From: an uncultured Lactobacillus sp.
Lineage (GTDB): Bacteria; Bacillota; Bacilli; Lactobacillales; Lactobacillaceae
DNA: 64,000 nt
Assembly (NCBI GenBank): GCA_937874185.1
Contig: CALNAK010000019.1
Location: 226,938 to 290,937 of the forward strand
Reading direction: 5' to 3'
Part shown: positions 15,900 to 25,433 of the stretch, in pieces
How positions within the stretch are numbered: the first letter of the stretch is position 1
Layout of the letters: every line of letters starts with the position of its first letter
Made by a program: the position numbers and the translations under genes
Notes under the pieces: generated by a model
What the model saw: only the letters and a program-made list of their open reading frames with translations
Database searches by the model: none
What the model was told of the DNA's origin: nothing

Positions 15900-17282
15900 T
15901 TATCTTTTAACCATTTTAACGATTGTTTCAACGTGTGGAGTTTGAGGGAACATATCGACAGGTTGTAAGTAAACAACACGATATTTGTCAGTCAAACCAA
16001 CCAAATCTTTTGCCAAAGTTGATGGGTTACATGAAACGTAAACTAATTTTTCAACCGGGTTACGATTCAATGTAGCAATCAAATTAGGGTCAAGACCAGT
16101 ACGTGGAGGGTCAACAATAATTGAGTTAACTTTGATATCATCTTTTAATAATTCTGGGTAAACTTTATCAACAGAACCAACATAATAATCAGCGTTATCA
16201 ACATCATTTAATTTGGCATTCTCCTTGGCATCTTCAATTGCTTCAGGAATAATTTCAATACCATAGATATGCTTAACTTTGTCAGCCATAGTGATGCCGA
16301 TTGTACCAACACCACAGTAAGCATCAAGTAGCACGTCTCGAGGACTTGGCTCCAAGGCTGTATTAACTAAGTCATATAACTTGTCAGTTTGAAGTGAATT
16401 AAGCTGCAAGAAGGCACGTGGTGAAAAGTTGAAGACGTAACCGTTGATATCTTCTTGAAGATATTCGTCGCCCCAAAGGAGTTTAGTTTCATCGCCCCAA
16501 ACGGCACCTTGATCTTCTTTGTTGATATTTTGAGAAATTGAACTAACTTCTGGAATTTCTTTTTGGATACGCTCAATCAATTGATGTTCCTTGATGAACT
16601 TAGGTGAACGAGTGATGAAAGTAATTTGAAGTTTGTTGAATTCAACAGATTCACGAATAACAATCATGCTTAAAATACCGGATTTTTGTTCTGGATTGAA
16701 AACAGGAATTCCAAGTTCCTTGACCATTTCAACAATTTTGCGCATAGCTGTCATAGTTAGGTCCATTTGAGTTGGCATTTCAGTCAAATCAACTAACTCT
16801 TGAGTACCAGTCTTGTAAAGACCACAACGGATTTCACCATCAATTTCTTGAATAGGGAATTGAGCCTTGTTACGATACTTCTCTTGTTGAACAGAGCCGA
16901 CGGTTGGTCTGATCATATATTTGTCAGAAGCGTAAGGCTTGTACTTATCAAGTGATTCACGAAGAATATTTGATTTGAAATGTAATTGATCTTTGTAGTT
17001 GATGTGGGCAAATTCTAGTCCACCAACTTCATCAGCTAATTTTGGAGTATCAGGATTTCTAAAAGGACTAGCTTTTCTTAATTTGTGAATACGACCGTTT
17101 AGGAAACGGGGATGTACATCAGTTACTTCACAGACAATAACGTCTTCTGGAACAGCCTTTGGAACGAAGACAATAACGTGCTTGAAGAAACCAATACCCT
17201 CACCGTTGATTCCGATACGTTTGATTGTCAGTGGAAATCGATCACCGACATTTAGTTCTTGTGTAATATTATTTGTTTGCAT
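15900..17282 (-). CDS. rlmD: 23S rRNA (uracil-C5)-methyltransferase, RlmD/RlmCD type
   Basis: 460 residues from ATG 17282 (AAAGGAAAA upstream); the longer frame has no such site. An N-terminal TRAM RNA-binding domain (about 8-65) is followed by the catalytic domain with DAYCGVGTIG, VDPPRTGL and the nucleophile motif VSCNPST. It forms 5-methyluridine in 23S rRNA. The [4Fe-4S] cysteine cluster of E. coli RlmD-type enzymes (CxxxxxCxxC near residue 80) is absent: that region reads EVGGLEFAHINY. Divergent from recX by only 70 bp. Confidence 0.9.
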   Translation of the reverse strand: MQTNNITQELNVGDRFPLTIKRIGINGEGIGFFKHVIVFVPKAVPEDVIVCEVTDVHPRFLNGRIHKLRKASPFRNPDTPKLADEVGGLEFAHINYKDQLHFKSNILRESLDKYKPYASDKYMIRPTVGSVQQEKYRNKAQFPIQEIDGEIRCGLYKTGTQELVDLTEMPTQMDLTMTAMRKIVEMVKELGIPVFNPEQKSGILSMIVIRESVEFNKLQITFITRSPKFIKEHQLIERIQKEIPEVSSISQNINKEDQGAVWGDETKLLWGDEYLQEDINGYVFNFSPRAFLQLNSLQTDKLYDLVNTALEPSPRDVLLDAYCGVGTIGITMADKVKHIYGIEIIPEAIEDAKENAKLNDVDNADYYVGSVDKVYPELLKDDIKVNSIIVDPPRTGLDPNLIATLNRNPVEKLVYVSCNPSTLAKDLVGLTDKYRVVYLQPVDMFPQTPHVETIVKMVKR

Positions 17283-17351
17283 AATTTTTCCTTTGAATGG
17301 ATTTGCGATAAACTTACTCTTGAGAGTATAACATGGTGAGGTATAAATAAA

Positions 17352-18125
17352 TTGGCAAAAGTTACGAAAATCCAAGCGCAGAAACGAAAAGGACGCTTCA
17401 ATGTTTATCTTGACGGCGAGTATGCGTTCCCAGTTGCAGAAACAACTTTAATTGAATTTCGTTTGATGAAGGACGTTGAATTGACTGACGCCCAAGTCAA
17501 AGAAATTCAAGATCGAGAGAATGTTAATAAAGCTTATGGCGATGCCATAAATTATTTGAGCTATCAATTAAGAACCGAGAAAGAAATAAAAGACTACTTA
17601 TATAAGAAGGAATATCATAAAGATGCAGTTGAAGTAACCTTGCAACGGTTGCATGATTTGAATTATTTAGATGATGAATCTTATGCACAGAGTTTTATTA
17701 ATACACAATTAAATATGTCAGCTAATGGTCCCAAAATTATCGAACAGAAGTTGATTCAAAAAGGCGTTCCCAAGGATATTATTCAGAATAAATTAGATGA
17801 AATTGATCAAGATATTCTATTAGATAACGCAATTGATTTTGCGGTCAAACAAGTTCGTAAACAAAAACGAGCTTCTTTCCAGCAGATGTTGACAAAATTA
17901 CGTCAAAGTCTTTATCAAAAAGGCTTTAGCAATGAGATTATTACCGAAACTATTAAGCAATTAGATTTAGAACCAGATGAAGATGAAGAACTTGATAAGT
18001 TAAAAACAATGATTAACAAGGTTAAACACCGTTATGCTAATCAAAATAAGCTGGTTAATTATTTGATGACAAAGGGTTATCACTATGATGAAATAAAACG
18101 AGTATTGGATGAAGAAGAGAATTAA
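17352..18125 (+). CDS. recX: regulatory protein RecX
   Basis: 257 residues, beginning at a TTG that is 10 bases after GGTGAGG. RecX binds RecA filaments and limits their extension or promotes disassembly. The protein shows the family's three-helix repeats: YGDAINYLSYQLRTEKEI, then DLNYLDDESYAQSFI, then LRQSLYQKGFSNEII. Divergent from the rRNA methyltransferase gene. A cloverleaf repeat follows directly after the stop. Confidence 0.9.
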   Translation: MAKVTKIQAQKRKGRFNVYLDGEYAFPVAETTLIEFRLMKDVELTDAQVKEIQDRENVNKAYGDAINYLSYQLRTEKEIKDYLYKKEYHKDAVEVTLQRLHDLNYLDDESYAQSFINTQLNMSANGPKIIEQKLIQKGVPKDIIQNKLDEIDQDILLDNAIDFAVKQVRKQKRASFQQMLTKLRQSLYQKGFSNEIITETIKQLDLEPDEDEELDKLKTMINKVKHRYANQNKLVNYLMTKGYHYDEIKRVLDEEEN

Positions 18126-18137
18126 ATAGAGGTAAAA

Positions 18138-18338
18138 TACCGTCCTCCAGTTCGCAATTACGAGGTCTGGAACGCCATGGACATCGTTTGAAACCAATTT
18201 AAAAAGCAAAATTGTTTCTAAATCGAGTCTTATTCTAAGTCGGCACAAACCGCCAATTAAGAATAAATTCACGGCTGAGACCTCGAATTGCTTCGTTCCA
18301 GCCAAATTACGATTTTTGCGGAAGACGGAATCATATCC
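18138..18338. repeat. cloverleaf repeat, inverse orientation
   Basis: Ends ACCGTCCTCCAGTTCG and TTTTTGCGGAAGACGGAAT; the right end is the reverse complement of the left end of the copy at 22969 (CCGTCTTCC.CAAAAATTG, GGCTGGAAC). Outer arms pair and inner hairpins are diverged. It fills most of the 300 bp gap between recX and the ntdP-like gene. Confidence 0.7.
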
Positions 18339-18428
18339 GAACATTTAAATAGGTATATCTTTTAATAGTTTCACAGCTCTGTTATACTTTTTTTGGATAA
18401 GAATTAGATATCAGAAAGCTGGTAAGTT

Positions 18429-18962
18429 ATGCAAATTCCTAGAGAAGGGGATTACGTAGCAATCCAGAGTTATAAGCATGATGGTCATTTACATCGTACT
18501 TGGCGTGAAACAATGGTGTTAAAGACAAGTGAAAATGAAATTATTGGTTGTAATGAGAACACTCTTGTCACAGAAGCAGATGGACGTCGTTGGGTAACTA
18601 GAGAACCAGCCTTAGTTTACTTCCATAAAAAGTACTGGTTCAACATCGTTACGATGATAAGAGAAAGTGGAGTATCTTATTATTGCAACTTGGCGACACC
18701 GTTTGCCTTGGATAAAGAGGCCATCAAATATATTGATTATGATTTAGATGTTAAAGTTTTTCCGGATGGGGAGAAACGATTACTTGATGTGGATGAATAT
18801 GCTGCACATAGTAAAATGTGGAATTATCCACCAGAAATAGATACGATTTTACATGATAATGTCGACGTTTTAATTGATTGGATCGATAAGGGAAAAGGGC
18901 CTTTTTCACAGGCTTATGTTGATCTTTGGATGCAAAGATATAAGGAACTGTCACACCATTAG
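18429..18962 (+). CDS. ntdP: nucleoside tri-/diphosphate phosphatase, DUF402
   Basis: 177 residues, the length of the Bacillus YgaC/Staphylococcus NtdP group. These DUF402 proteins hydrolyse nucleoside di- and triphosphates with divalent metal and lie near recX in many Firmicutes, as here. Motifs: an IQSYKHDGHLHRTW start (residues 12-25), then LATPFALD and YIDYDLDVKVFPDG, as in the family. No signal peptide. Followed by its own terminator. Confidence 0.85.
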   Translation: MQIPREGDYVAIQSYKHDGHLHRTWRETMVLKTSENEIIGCNENTLVTEADGRRWVTREPALVYFHKKYWFNIVTMIRESGVSYYCNLATPFALDKEAIKYIDYDLDVKVFPDGEKRLLDVDEYAAHSKMWNYPPEIDTILHDNVDVLIDWIDKGKGPFSQAYVDLWMQRYKELSHH

Positions 18963-18974
18963 GATTGCTATATC

Positions 18975-19008
18975 CTAGAAGGCTGCCTATTATGGGTAGC
19001 TTTTTTTA
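18975..19008 (+). terminator. intrinsic terminator
   Basis: AGGCTGCC/GGGTAGCT hairpin with T7 immediately after the ntdP-like gene. Confidence 0.7.
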
Positions 19009-19025
19009 TTTGAGGAGGGAATTTG

Positions 19026-19913
19026 ATGGAATTACGTGTATTAAATTACTTTTTGATGATTGCCCGGGAAGAAAATATTACTAAAGCGGCACAGATGTTA
19101 CATATCAGCCAGCCAACTTTATCGCGTCAAATTGCTAATTTGGAAGAAGAACTAGGTGTAAAGCTATTTGTCCGTCAGAGTCACAAGATAACTTTAACTG
19201 AAGATGGTTTATTATTACGCCGTCGGGCTGATGAAATGCGTCAGTTGAGTGACAAAATAGTTGAAGAGATGTCCTCTAGCAAAGATGAATTAGCCGGAGA
19301 AATCTCGATAGGTAGTGGCGAACTCAGTGCCATGAATGAATTGGCTGATATAATTGCTAAATTTCATGAGAAATATCCGTTAGTAACCTTTAATTTGCAA
19401 AGTGGCAATTCAGAGGATACTAAATTTGCGATTGAACAAGGCTTGTTGGATATTGGACTATTGATTGAGCCGGTTGATACTGAAAAATATAATTTTGTCA
19501 GAATGAATCAACATGAAACTTGGGGAGCACTAGTTAAAACCGATTCGCCTTTTGCAAAGTTAGACTATCTCACTGCTAAGGATTTAAAGAATCAAACGAT
19601 TATTGTCTCAAAAAGCCATACAATGGAAAGTGAAATGAATCATTGGCTAGGTCATTATCTAGATGGTATCAAAATAATTTCAAATTATAATTTGCTTTAT
19701 AATTCAGCTATCTTAGCCAAAAAAGGGTTAGGAATTATTCTCTGTTTGAAACTTGAATCACATTATGATGGCTTGAAATTCGTGCCATTGAAACCAGAGT
19801 TAACATATAATTCTGTTTTAGCTTGGAAGGCTGATCAAGTATCATCACGGACAGTTGTTGAGTTTATTGACTTTGTCAAGAAATACCTAAGAGGCATTTC
19901 AAATGATGAATAA
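19026..19913 (+). CDS. LysR-family transcriptional regulator
   Basis: 295 residues from ATG 19026, 7 bases after GAGGAGGG (an overlapping TTG at 19023 is less well placed). Helix-turn-helix near residues 16-36 (ENITKAAQMLHISQPTLSRQ) plus the LysR substrate-binding domain with GEISIGSGE. Probably a regulator of the downstream aldo/keto reductase cluster, although a MerR gene also precedes it; the inducer is unknown. Confidence 0.9.
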   Translation: MELRVLNYFLMIAREENITKAAQMLHISQPTLSRQIANLEEELGVKLFVRQSHKITLTEDGLLLRRRADEMRQLSDKIVEEMSSSKDELAGEISIGSGELSAMNELADIIAKFHEKYPLVTFNLQSGNSEDTKFAIEQGLLDIGLLIEPVDTEKYNFVRMNQHETWGALVKTDSPFAKLDYLTAKDLKNQTIIVSKSHTMESEMNHWLGHYLDGIKIISNYNLLYNSAILAKKGLGIILCLKLESHYDGLKFVPLKPELTYNSVLAWKADQVSSRTVVEFIDFVKKYLRGISNDE

Positions 19914-19996
19914 TAAGCATTATACATTTCAAAGAATAGGTTGCATACTAAGGGTGTTCCGTTAAGGACATCTATTTTTTTTGGAAAGATTTAATT

Positions 19997-20347
19997 ATGA
20001 ATAAAAAAGAAGTTTGTCAAAAATATAAAATTCCTGTGAGTATTCTAAACGAATATGAATCATGGGGACTCTGTGATGTAGTTAAGTTTGTTATGGGTGA
20101 ATGGCAATATGATGACCAGGATCTTGAGCGACTTAGTACAATAATGGCTTTACATGATATCGGATTCAAAAATAATGAAGTTAAACAATATATGCAGTTA
20201 TTATTAGAGGAACCGAATTCAGAACAAGCTAGGATTGATTTATTAACATCCAAGAGAAAATCAAAATTAGATAAGATTCATCTGCAAGAGAAACAATTAG
20301 AGCGGATTGATTATCTACGTCATACAATCAAAAATGAGGAGCACTAA
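19997..20347 (+). CDS. MerR-family regulator, short
   Basis: 116 residues with the MerR-type winged helix near the N-terminus (a CQKYKIPVSILNEYESWGL segment, residues 7-25) and a dimerising coiled coil (LDKIHLQEKQLERIDYLRH) to the end. No C-terminal effector domain and no sensor cysteine pair. Its stop is two bases from the start of the aldo/keto reductase gene, so they form an operon and the regulator probably controls it. Confidence 0.85.
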   Translation: MNKKEVCQKYKIPVSILNEYESWGLCDVVKFVMGEWQYDDQDLERLSTIMALHDIGFKNNEVKQYMQLLLEEPNSEQARIDLLTSKRKSKLDKIHLQEKQLERIDYLRHTIKNEEH

Positions 20348-20349
20348 AT

Positions 20350-21312
20350 ATGAATACAATGCAAAAAGATTTGAACTTACCAAAGATTGCTTTAGGAACT
20401 TGGGCTTGGGGCGAAGACAAGTCAGCTGGAAACAAAGTCTTCGGTAACAGTTTAACTGAAAAAGACTTGAAACCAGTTTTTGACCGAGCTATGGAATTAG
20501 GATTGAACCTTTGGGATACAGCTGCTGTTTATGGAATGGGTGCATCCGAAGATGTTCTTGGTAAATTTGTAAAGGATATCGACCGTGATAAGGTAATCTT
20601 ATCAACTAAATTCACACCACAAACAGCCGATAATACTGATCGACCAGTTGAGAATATGTTTGAAGGTAGCGCTAAGCGTTTAGATACAGATTATATTGAT
20701 ATTTACTGGATTCATAATCCAGCCGATGTTGCTAAATGGACTGAAAAAATTATTCCATTGGCTAAAAGTGGAAAGATTAAATATATCGGAGTTTCCAATC
20801 ACGATTTAGCTGAAATTAAGCAAGCTAATGAAATTTTGAATAAAGAGGGCTTGAAGATATCTGCTGTTCAAAATCATTACAGTTTGTTGAACCGTACTTC
20901 AGAAACTTCTGGAATCATTGATTACTGTAATGAAAACGACATTACTTTCTTCTCATATATGGTCTTGGAACAAGGTGCGCTTTCTGGCAAATATGATACT
21001 AAGCATCCATTCCCAGCCGGAAGTGATCGTGCAAATGTCTATAATGATAAGTTAGATAAATTGGAATCTTTGATTAATGGCATGGCAGAGGTTGCTCAAA
21101 AGAACAATGTTGATGTTGCTCAAATTGCTACGGCATGGGCTGTTGGTAAGGGAACTGTTCCTATTATTGGTGCAACTAAAGTTAAACATATTGAAGATGC
21201 CGCTAAAGCAGCAGAAGTTTCATTAACAGAATCAGAATTGAAACAATTAGATAATTTAGGTGATCAAACAGCTGTAAGTACCATTAGAGAATGGGAAAAA
21301 CCAATGCAATAA
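20350..21312 (+). CDS. aldo/keto reductase
   Basis: 320 residues. The catalytic tetrad of the superfamily is present: Asp56 and Tyr61 in DTAAVYGMG, Lys87 in STKF and His122 in WIHNP. NADPH-dependent reduction of aldehydes or ketones is expected; the physiological substrate is unknown. Second gene of merR-AKR-acetyltransferase-AKR, all on one strand with gaps under 30 bp. Confidence 0.9.
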   Translation: MNTMQKDLNLPKIALGTWAWGEDKSAGNKVFGNSLTEKDLKPVFDRAMELGLNLWDTAAVYGMGASEDVLGKFVKDIDRDKVILSTKFTPQTADNTDRPVENMFEGSAKRLDTDYIDIYWIHNPADVAKWTEKIIPLAKSGKIKYIGVSNHDLAEIKQANEILNKEGLKISAVQNHYSLLNRTSETSGIIDYCNENDITFFSYMVLEQGALSGKYDTKHPFPAGSDRANVYNDKLDKLESLINGMAEVAQKNNVDVAQIATAWAVGKGTVPIIGATKVKHIEDAAKAAEVSLTESELKQLDNLGDQTAVSTIREWEKPMQ

Positions 21313-21339
21313 AATTATATTTATTAGGAGCAATTAAAA

Positions 21340-21927
21340 ATGGCAATGACAGAACATGAAAAATTATTAGCTGGTCAAGAATATGATTATCGTGATAAAG
21401 AAATTCAAGGGTTGTTATCCAAGGCTCGTCAATTAGTTGGTGTTATCAATACAACAACTGATATCAATGAAAGACAAGCTGCTATCAAAGATTTACTGAA
21501 CAAAACAGGTAAAGATTTAGCTTTGAACGGTCACTTCAGCGCACTATATGGCAAGCATATCAGTGTTGGTGACAATGTCTTTATCAATGGCGATTGTGCA
21601 TTCCAAGATTCCAACTTAATCACATTGGGTGATCGAGTAATTATCGGACCAGATACCAAACTTTATTGTGGTGGTCATTCATTGGATGCTACAAAACGTT
21701 TTGGCACAAGACCAAATGGTGATAAGTATTTAATCAGTGTAACTAAGCCAATTTCAATTGGTGATGACGTTTGGATTGGTGGAAATGTCACTATCGTTGG
21801 TGGCGTTCATATTGGAAGTAACGTGGTTATCGCAGCCGGTGCTGTTGTGACAAAGGATGTTCCCGATAATAGTCTTGTCGGCGGTGTCCCAGCTAAATTG
21901 ATTAGAGAATTACCAGCCATCAAATAA
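21340..21927 (+). CDS. maltose/galactoside-type O-acetyltransferase
   Basis: 195 residues. The N-terminal Mac segment (MTEHEKLLAGQEYDYRD) and the left-handed beta-helix hexapeptide repeats (IGDDVWIGGNVTIVGGVHIG, 137-156) are those of sugar O-acetyltransferases, with the catalytic His113 in CGGHSLDA. It transfers acetyl from acetyl-CoA to a sugar hydroxyl. Placed between two aldo/keto reductase genes in one probable transcript. Confidence 0.9.
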   Translation: MAMTEHEKLLAGQEYDYRDKEIQGLLSKARQLVGVINTTTDINERQAAIKDLLNKTGKDLALNGHFSALYGKHISVGDNVFINGDCAFQDSNLITLGDRVIIGPDTKLYCGGHSLDATKRFGTRPNGDKYLISVTKPISIGDDVWIGGNVTIVGGVHIGSNVVIAAGAVVTKDVPDNSLVGGVPAKLIRELPAIK

Positions 21928-21948
21928 TTTCAGAGAGGGAGAAGTATT

Positions 21949-22959
21949 TTGAATTATCGTAAATTAGGCAATACAGGATTAGATGTTTCACGAATTTGTT
22001 TAGGAACTATGGGTTTTGGAAAGCCTGGTAACGAAATGTTTCCATGGGCCGTTGGCCAAGAACAGAGTGAAGCTGTTGTTAAAAGGGCTTTGGATTTAGG
22101 AATTAATTTCTTCGATACCGCTAATATTTATTCTCATGGTGATAGTGAAGAAATTCTTGGTAAAGCTTTGGCTAATAATGCCAATCGTGATGAAATAGCT
22201 GTTGCTACAAAGGTATTCTTCACACCATCTGATAAACCTAATCAACATGGTTTATCAAGAAAAGCTATCATGACACAAATTGATAAAAGTTTGGGTCGTT
22301 TGAATATGGATTACGTTGATCTCTACATTATTCATCGCTGGGATTACAACACTCCAATTGAAGAAACTATGGAAGCTTTGCATGATGTTGTTAAATCTGG
22401 TAAAGCTAGATATATCGGTGCGTCTGCTATGTATTCATGGCAATTTGAAAAGGCACAAGCAATTGCTAAAGCTCACAACTGGACTGAATTTGTTTCTATG
22501 CAAAACCATTTGAACTTGTTATATCGTGAAGAAGAACGTGAAATGATGCCACTCGCTGAAGACCAAAATATTGCTGTTACTCCATATAGTCCTTTGGCTT
22601 CAGGTCATTTGACACGTCCAACTTGGGATGCCAAAACTAAGCGTTCTGAAACTGATAAAGTTGCTCGTAGTAAATATGACGCTGACGAAACTAATGATAT
22701 GCAAATTGTTAAACGTGTAAATGAAGTTGCTGAAAAACATGATGCCACTATGGCTCAAGTTGCTTTGGCATGGTTATTACAAAAGAAACAAGTTGTTGCT
22801 CCAATCGTTGGTGCTACAAATCCAGATCATTTGGCTAGTTCAGTTGATGCTTTGAATTTGAAATTAACTAATGATGATGTTAATTATTTGGAAGAATTGT
22901 ATACACCACATAAGGTTGTTGGAGCTTATACCAAAGAGGAATCTGATTTTACTAGATAG
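21949..22959 (+). CDS. aldo/keto reductase, YajO/Tas-like
   Basis: 336 residues from a TTG start seven bases after GAGAGGGAG. Tetrad Asp56, Tyr61, Lys88, His129 is intact (DTANIYSHG; ATKV; IIHRWD). The 20 or so residues between KPGNEMFPW and the end resemble the AKR11/12 group. Last gene of the operon; a cloverleaf repeat begins ten bases after the stop. Confidence 0.9.
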   Translation: MNYRKLGNTGLDVSRICLGTMGFGKPGNEMFPWAVGQEQSEAVVKRALDLGINFFDTANIYSHGDSEEILGKALANNANRDEIAVATKVFFTPSDKPNQHGLSRKAIMTQIDKSLGRLNMDYVDLYIIHRWDYNTPIEETMEALHDVVKSGKARYIGASAMYSWQFEKAQAIAKAHNWTEFVSMQNHLNLLYREEEREMMPLAEDQNIAVTPYSPLASGHLTRPTWDAKTKRSETDKVARSKYDADETNDMQIVKRVNEVAEKHDATMAQVALAWLLQKKQVVAPIVGATNPDHLASSVDALNLKLTNDDVNYLEELYTPHKVVGAYTKEESDFTR

Positions 22960-22968
22960 TGTTTTGGG

Positions 22969-23136
22969 TTCCGTCTTCCACAAAAATTGAAATTTGGCTG
23001 GAACGTGGTGGGCCGACTTGGAGCCGATTGGCTTTGCCAATAGTCTTCAAGCTCGGCCTTCTTCTAACCTGACTTCGTCAGCTAAGAAGAATTTCACCAC
23101 TGAGCCAATTTCAATTTTTGCTCCAGACTGGTTTAG
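22969..23136. repeat. cloverleaf repeat, reference copy
   Basis: Outer arms CAAAAATTGAAATTTGGCT (22981-22999) and GAGCCAATTTCAATTTTTG (23102-23120), then GTGGTG/CACCAC, enclose two hairpins: GGCCGA..CTCGGCC with a TTGGCTTTGCCAA core, and TTCTTCTAACCTGAC/GTCAGCTAAGAAGAA. Copy 2 at 60088 keeps the fold with compensating changes. Confidence 0.8.
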
Positions 23137-23200
23137 TGTTTCTTAGATTGTTTAATTAAAAAATATTATATGTACTTCTTTAAAAAGGAGAATGAATTTA

Positions 23201-23842
23201 ATGAAGAAAATTTTAATTGTTGGTGCTCATGGTCAGACTGCTCGTATCGTAACTGATAAGTTGTTGGCTGATTCTGATGTTGAGTTGAAACTATTTTTGA
23301 GAAATAGTGAACGTTTGAATGAATATAATGATAATTCTCGTGTTGAATTGATTGATGGGGATGTTTTGGATACTGATGCTTTGGCAGCTGTTATGGCTGA
23401 TGTTGATTTGGTTTATTCAAATGTTGGTGGAACTAATTTGGCTGATCAAGCTGAAAGTATCATCAAGGCTATGGATCAAGCTGGTCAAAAACGTTTGATC
23501 TTTATTAGTTCACTTGGTGCTTATCATGAAGTTCCTGGTAAGTTTGGTGAGTGGAATGAATCTGCTATTGCGTCTTTCTTGCCCGGTTTTAGAAAATCAG
23601 CTGAATTGATTGAGAAATCTGATTTAGATTACACAATGATTCGTCCAGCTTGGATGGATAATAATGATGAAATTGATTATGAAACTACCCAAAAGAATGA
23701 ACCATTCAAAGGAACTGAAGTTTCACGTAAAAGTATTGCTGACTTTGTTATTAAGTTGATCAATGACCCTAGCAAACATATTGGCGAGAGTGTAGGCTTA
23801 AATAAACCTAATACTGATGGAGATAAACCCGCATGGATGTAA
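23201..23842 (+). CDS. NAD(P)-binding NmrA/SDR-like protein
   Basis: 213 residues from ATG 23201, ten bases after GGAG; the ATG at 23192 touches the site. The Rossmann start LIVGAHGQTARIV (5-17), later YSNVGGTN and IFISSLGAYHE are typical of atypical short-chain dehydrogenases (SDR_a5, NAD(P)H-binding). The catalytic Tyr-Lys pair is not obvious, so it may act as a redox sensor or quinone-related reductase. Overlaps the next gene by 10 bases. Confidence 0.85.
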   Translation: MKKILIVGAHGQTARIVTDKLLADSDVELKLFLRNSERLNEYNDNSRVELIDGDVLDTDALAAVMADVDLVYSNVGGTNLADQAESIIKAMDQAGQKRLIFISSLGAYHEVPGKFGEWNESAIASFLPGFRKSAELIEKSDLDYTMIRPAWMDNNDEIDYETTQKNEPFKGTEVSRKSIADFVIKLINDPSKHIGESVGLNKPNTDGDKPAWM

Positions 23843-24747
23843 AATTAGATGCTTTTGCACATGTTTTGCCAACTGGATTATTAAATAGAATTAAGAAAGA
23901 TGTCCCCAATATTATTGAGGATAATCTTTTTTTGCAGATTCCTTCGTTAAGCGATTTTGAAATCCGTCACCAAGATGTCCCCAAGAATGTTAAACAAATC
24001 ATTTCTAATGTAAATTTGAATCCTGAGGATTATTTTGTTGGGGATGTCGCTGCTGATATGTGCTGGAAAGGTAATGAGGAGTTGTCGCGGATAGTAGCTG
24101 ATAATTCCGATATTTTTGAAACAGCGGTCGCAATGGTGCCGATGAATAATATTCCAAAAGCCTTGAAGATCATTGATGAACAGGCTGTTAAGGACGATAA
24201 ATTCGTGGGAATTCAGTTATTTACTAGGGCCTTAGACAAATCAATCGCTAGTTCTGAATTTGAACCAGTCTTCAAAAAGATGTCAGAACTCAATTTGCCA
24301 ATTTGGCTACATCCAGTTTTTGACAATGAAAAAAGAGAGAATAACATTACTTTTAGTTGGGAATATGAATTGACTCAAGCTATGTACCAGATTGTGAAGG
24401 CAGGATATTTTGAAAAGTATCCTAATTTAAAAATTATCGTACATCACGCTGGGGCAATGGTTCCGTTTTTTACCGAAAGAATTCGCCGGACTATGTCAGA
24501 ACAAGAATATTTGGACTTTAAGAAATTCTATGTTGATACGGCTATTTTGGGAAACACCAAAGCACTAGAATTGGCGTTGGATTTTTATGGCAAAGATCAC
24601 ATTGTTTTCGGTACGGACGCACCATTTGCGGTAATGCCAAACGGTGCTACGACTGAAATAATGAATGCTATTGATGGAATGAATGTTTCGGCGGAAATTA
24701 AATCTGATATTTATCGTAATAATATTTTGAAGTTAATTAAGAGGTAG
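23833..24747 (+). CDS. amidohydrolase, ACMSD-like family
   Basis: 304 residues. The amidohydrolase-2 fold shows LDAFAHVLP at the start (one His where many members have HxH), the metal-side segment WLHPVF near 154-159, VHHAGAMVPFF and FGTDAPF. The family holds decarboxylases and hydrolases of aromatic acids; I cannot name the substrate. Translationally coupled to the NmrA-like gene and followed 8 bases later by a histidine phosphatase gene. Confidence 0.85.
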   Translation: MDVKLDAFAHVLPTGLLNRIKKDVPNIIEDNLFLQIPSLSDFEIRHQDVPKNVKQIISNVNLNPEDYFVGDVAADMCWKGNEELSRIVADNSDIFETAVAMVPMNNIPKALKIIDEQAVKDDKFVGIQLFTRALDKSIASSEFEPVFKKMSELNLPIWLHPVFDNEKRENNITFSWEYELTQAMYQIVKAGYFEKYPNLKIIVHHAGAMVPFFTERIRRTMSEQEYLDFKKFYVDTAILGNTKALELALDFYGKDHIVFGTDAPFAVMPNGATTEIMNAIDGMNVSAEIKSDIYRNNILKLIKR

Positions 24748-24755
24748 GCTAACTA

Positions 24756-25340
24756 ATGACAAAAACACTATATCTGATGCGTCATGGTCAAACTTTGTTT
24801 AATGAGTTACATAAGATTCAGGGTGCTTGTGATTCTCCTTTGACTGAAAAGGGGATTGAAGATGCCAAGGCGGTTGGAAAATATTTTAGAGATAATAATA
24901 TTAAATTTGATCATGCTTATTCTTCAACACAAGAACGTGCCTCTGATACTTTGGAATTAATAACAAATCAACCTTATGAACGTTTAAAGGGTTTGAAAGA
25001 ATGGAACTTTGGTGTATTTGAAGGTGAGAGTGAGAAACTCAATCCTAAATTTGACCCAACCATTGGTTCAGTTGGAGATTTCTTTGTTCCATATGGTGGA
25101 GATTCTGCGGATGCTGTTCAAAAAAGAATGAAGGATACGTTGACTGATGTGATGAACCAAAAGGATACTGAACAAGTTTTTGCCGTCAGCCACGGTGGTG
25201 CCATTTATCTGTTTTTGAAGAATTGGCTTTCTCTGAATGAAATTATTCAGCACACTGATTTGGGTAATTGTGCTATTTTGAAATTCACTTTTTCCAATAA
25301 TGTTTTTGAATATCAAGAAACAATTAATGTGATTAAATAA
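24756..25340 (+). CDS. histidine phosphatase family protein (1)
   Basis: 194 residues. The phosphoglycerate-mutase-like RHG motif LMRHGQT (His10) and the second His in AVSHGGA are intact; the acid/base Glu lies in WNFGVFEGE. The enzyme could act on phosphoglycerate-like or other small phosphoesters. It is 75% or so like the next gene by eye, pointing to a tandem duplication. Confidence 0.9.
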   Translation: MTKTLYLMRHGQTLFNELHKIQGACDSPLTEKGIEDAKAVGKYFRDNNIKFDHAYSSTQERASDTLELITNQPYERLKGLKEWNFGVFEGESEKLNPKFDPTIGSVGDFFVPYGGDSADAVQKRMKDTLTDVMNQKDTEQVFAVSHGGAIYLFLKNWLSLNEIIQHTDLGNCAILKFTFSNNVFEYQETINVIK

Positions 25341-25433
25341 CTTTTGTCGAATTTAACTTTCGAGTCTTTTCGGTAGTTTTGAAAAGTAAATTCTTGTATC
25401 ATGTTTACTGACATATTTTGAGGAGACAAATTA

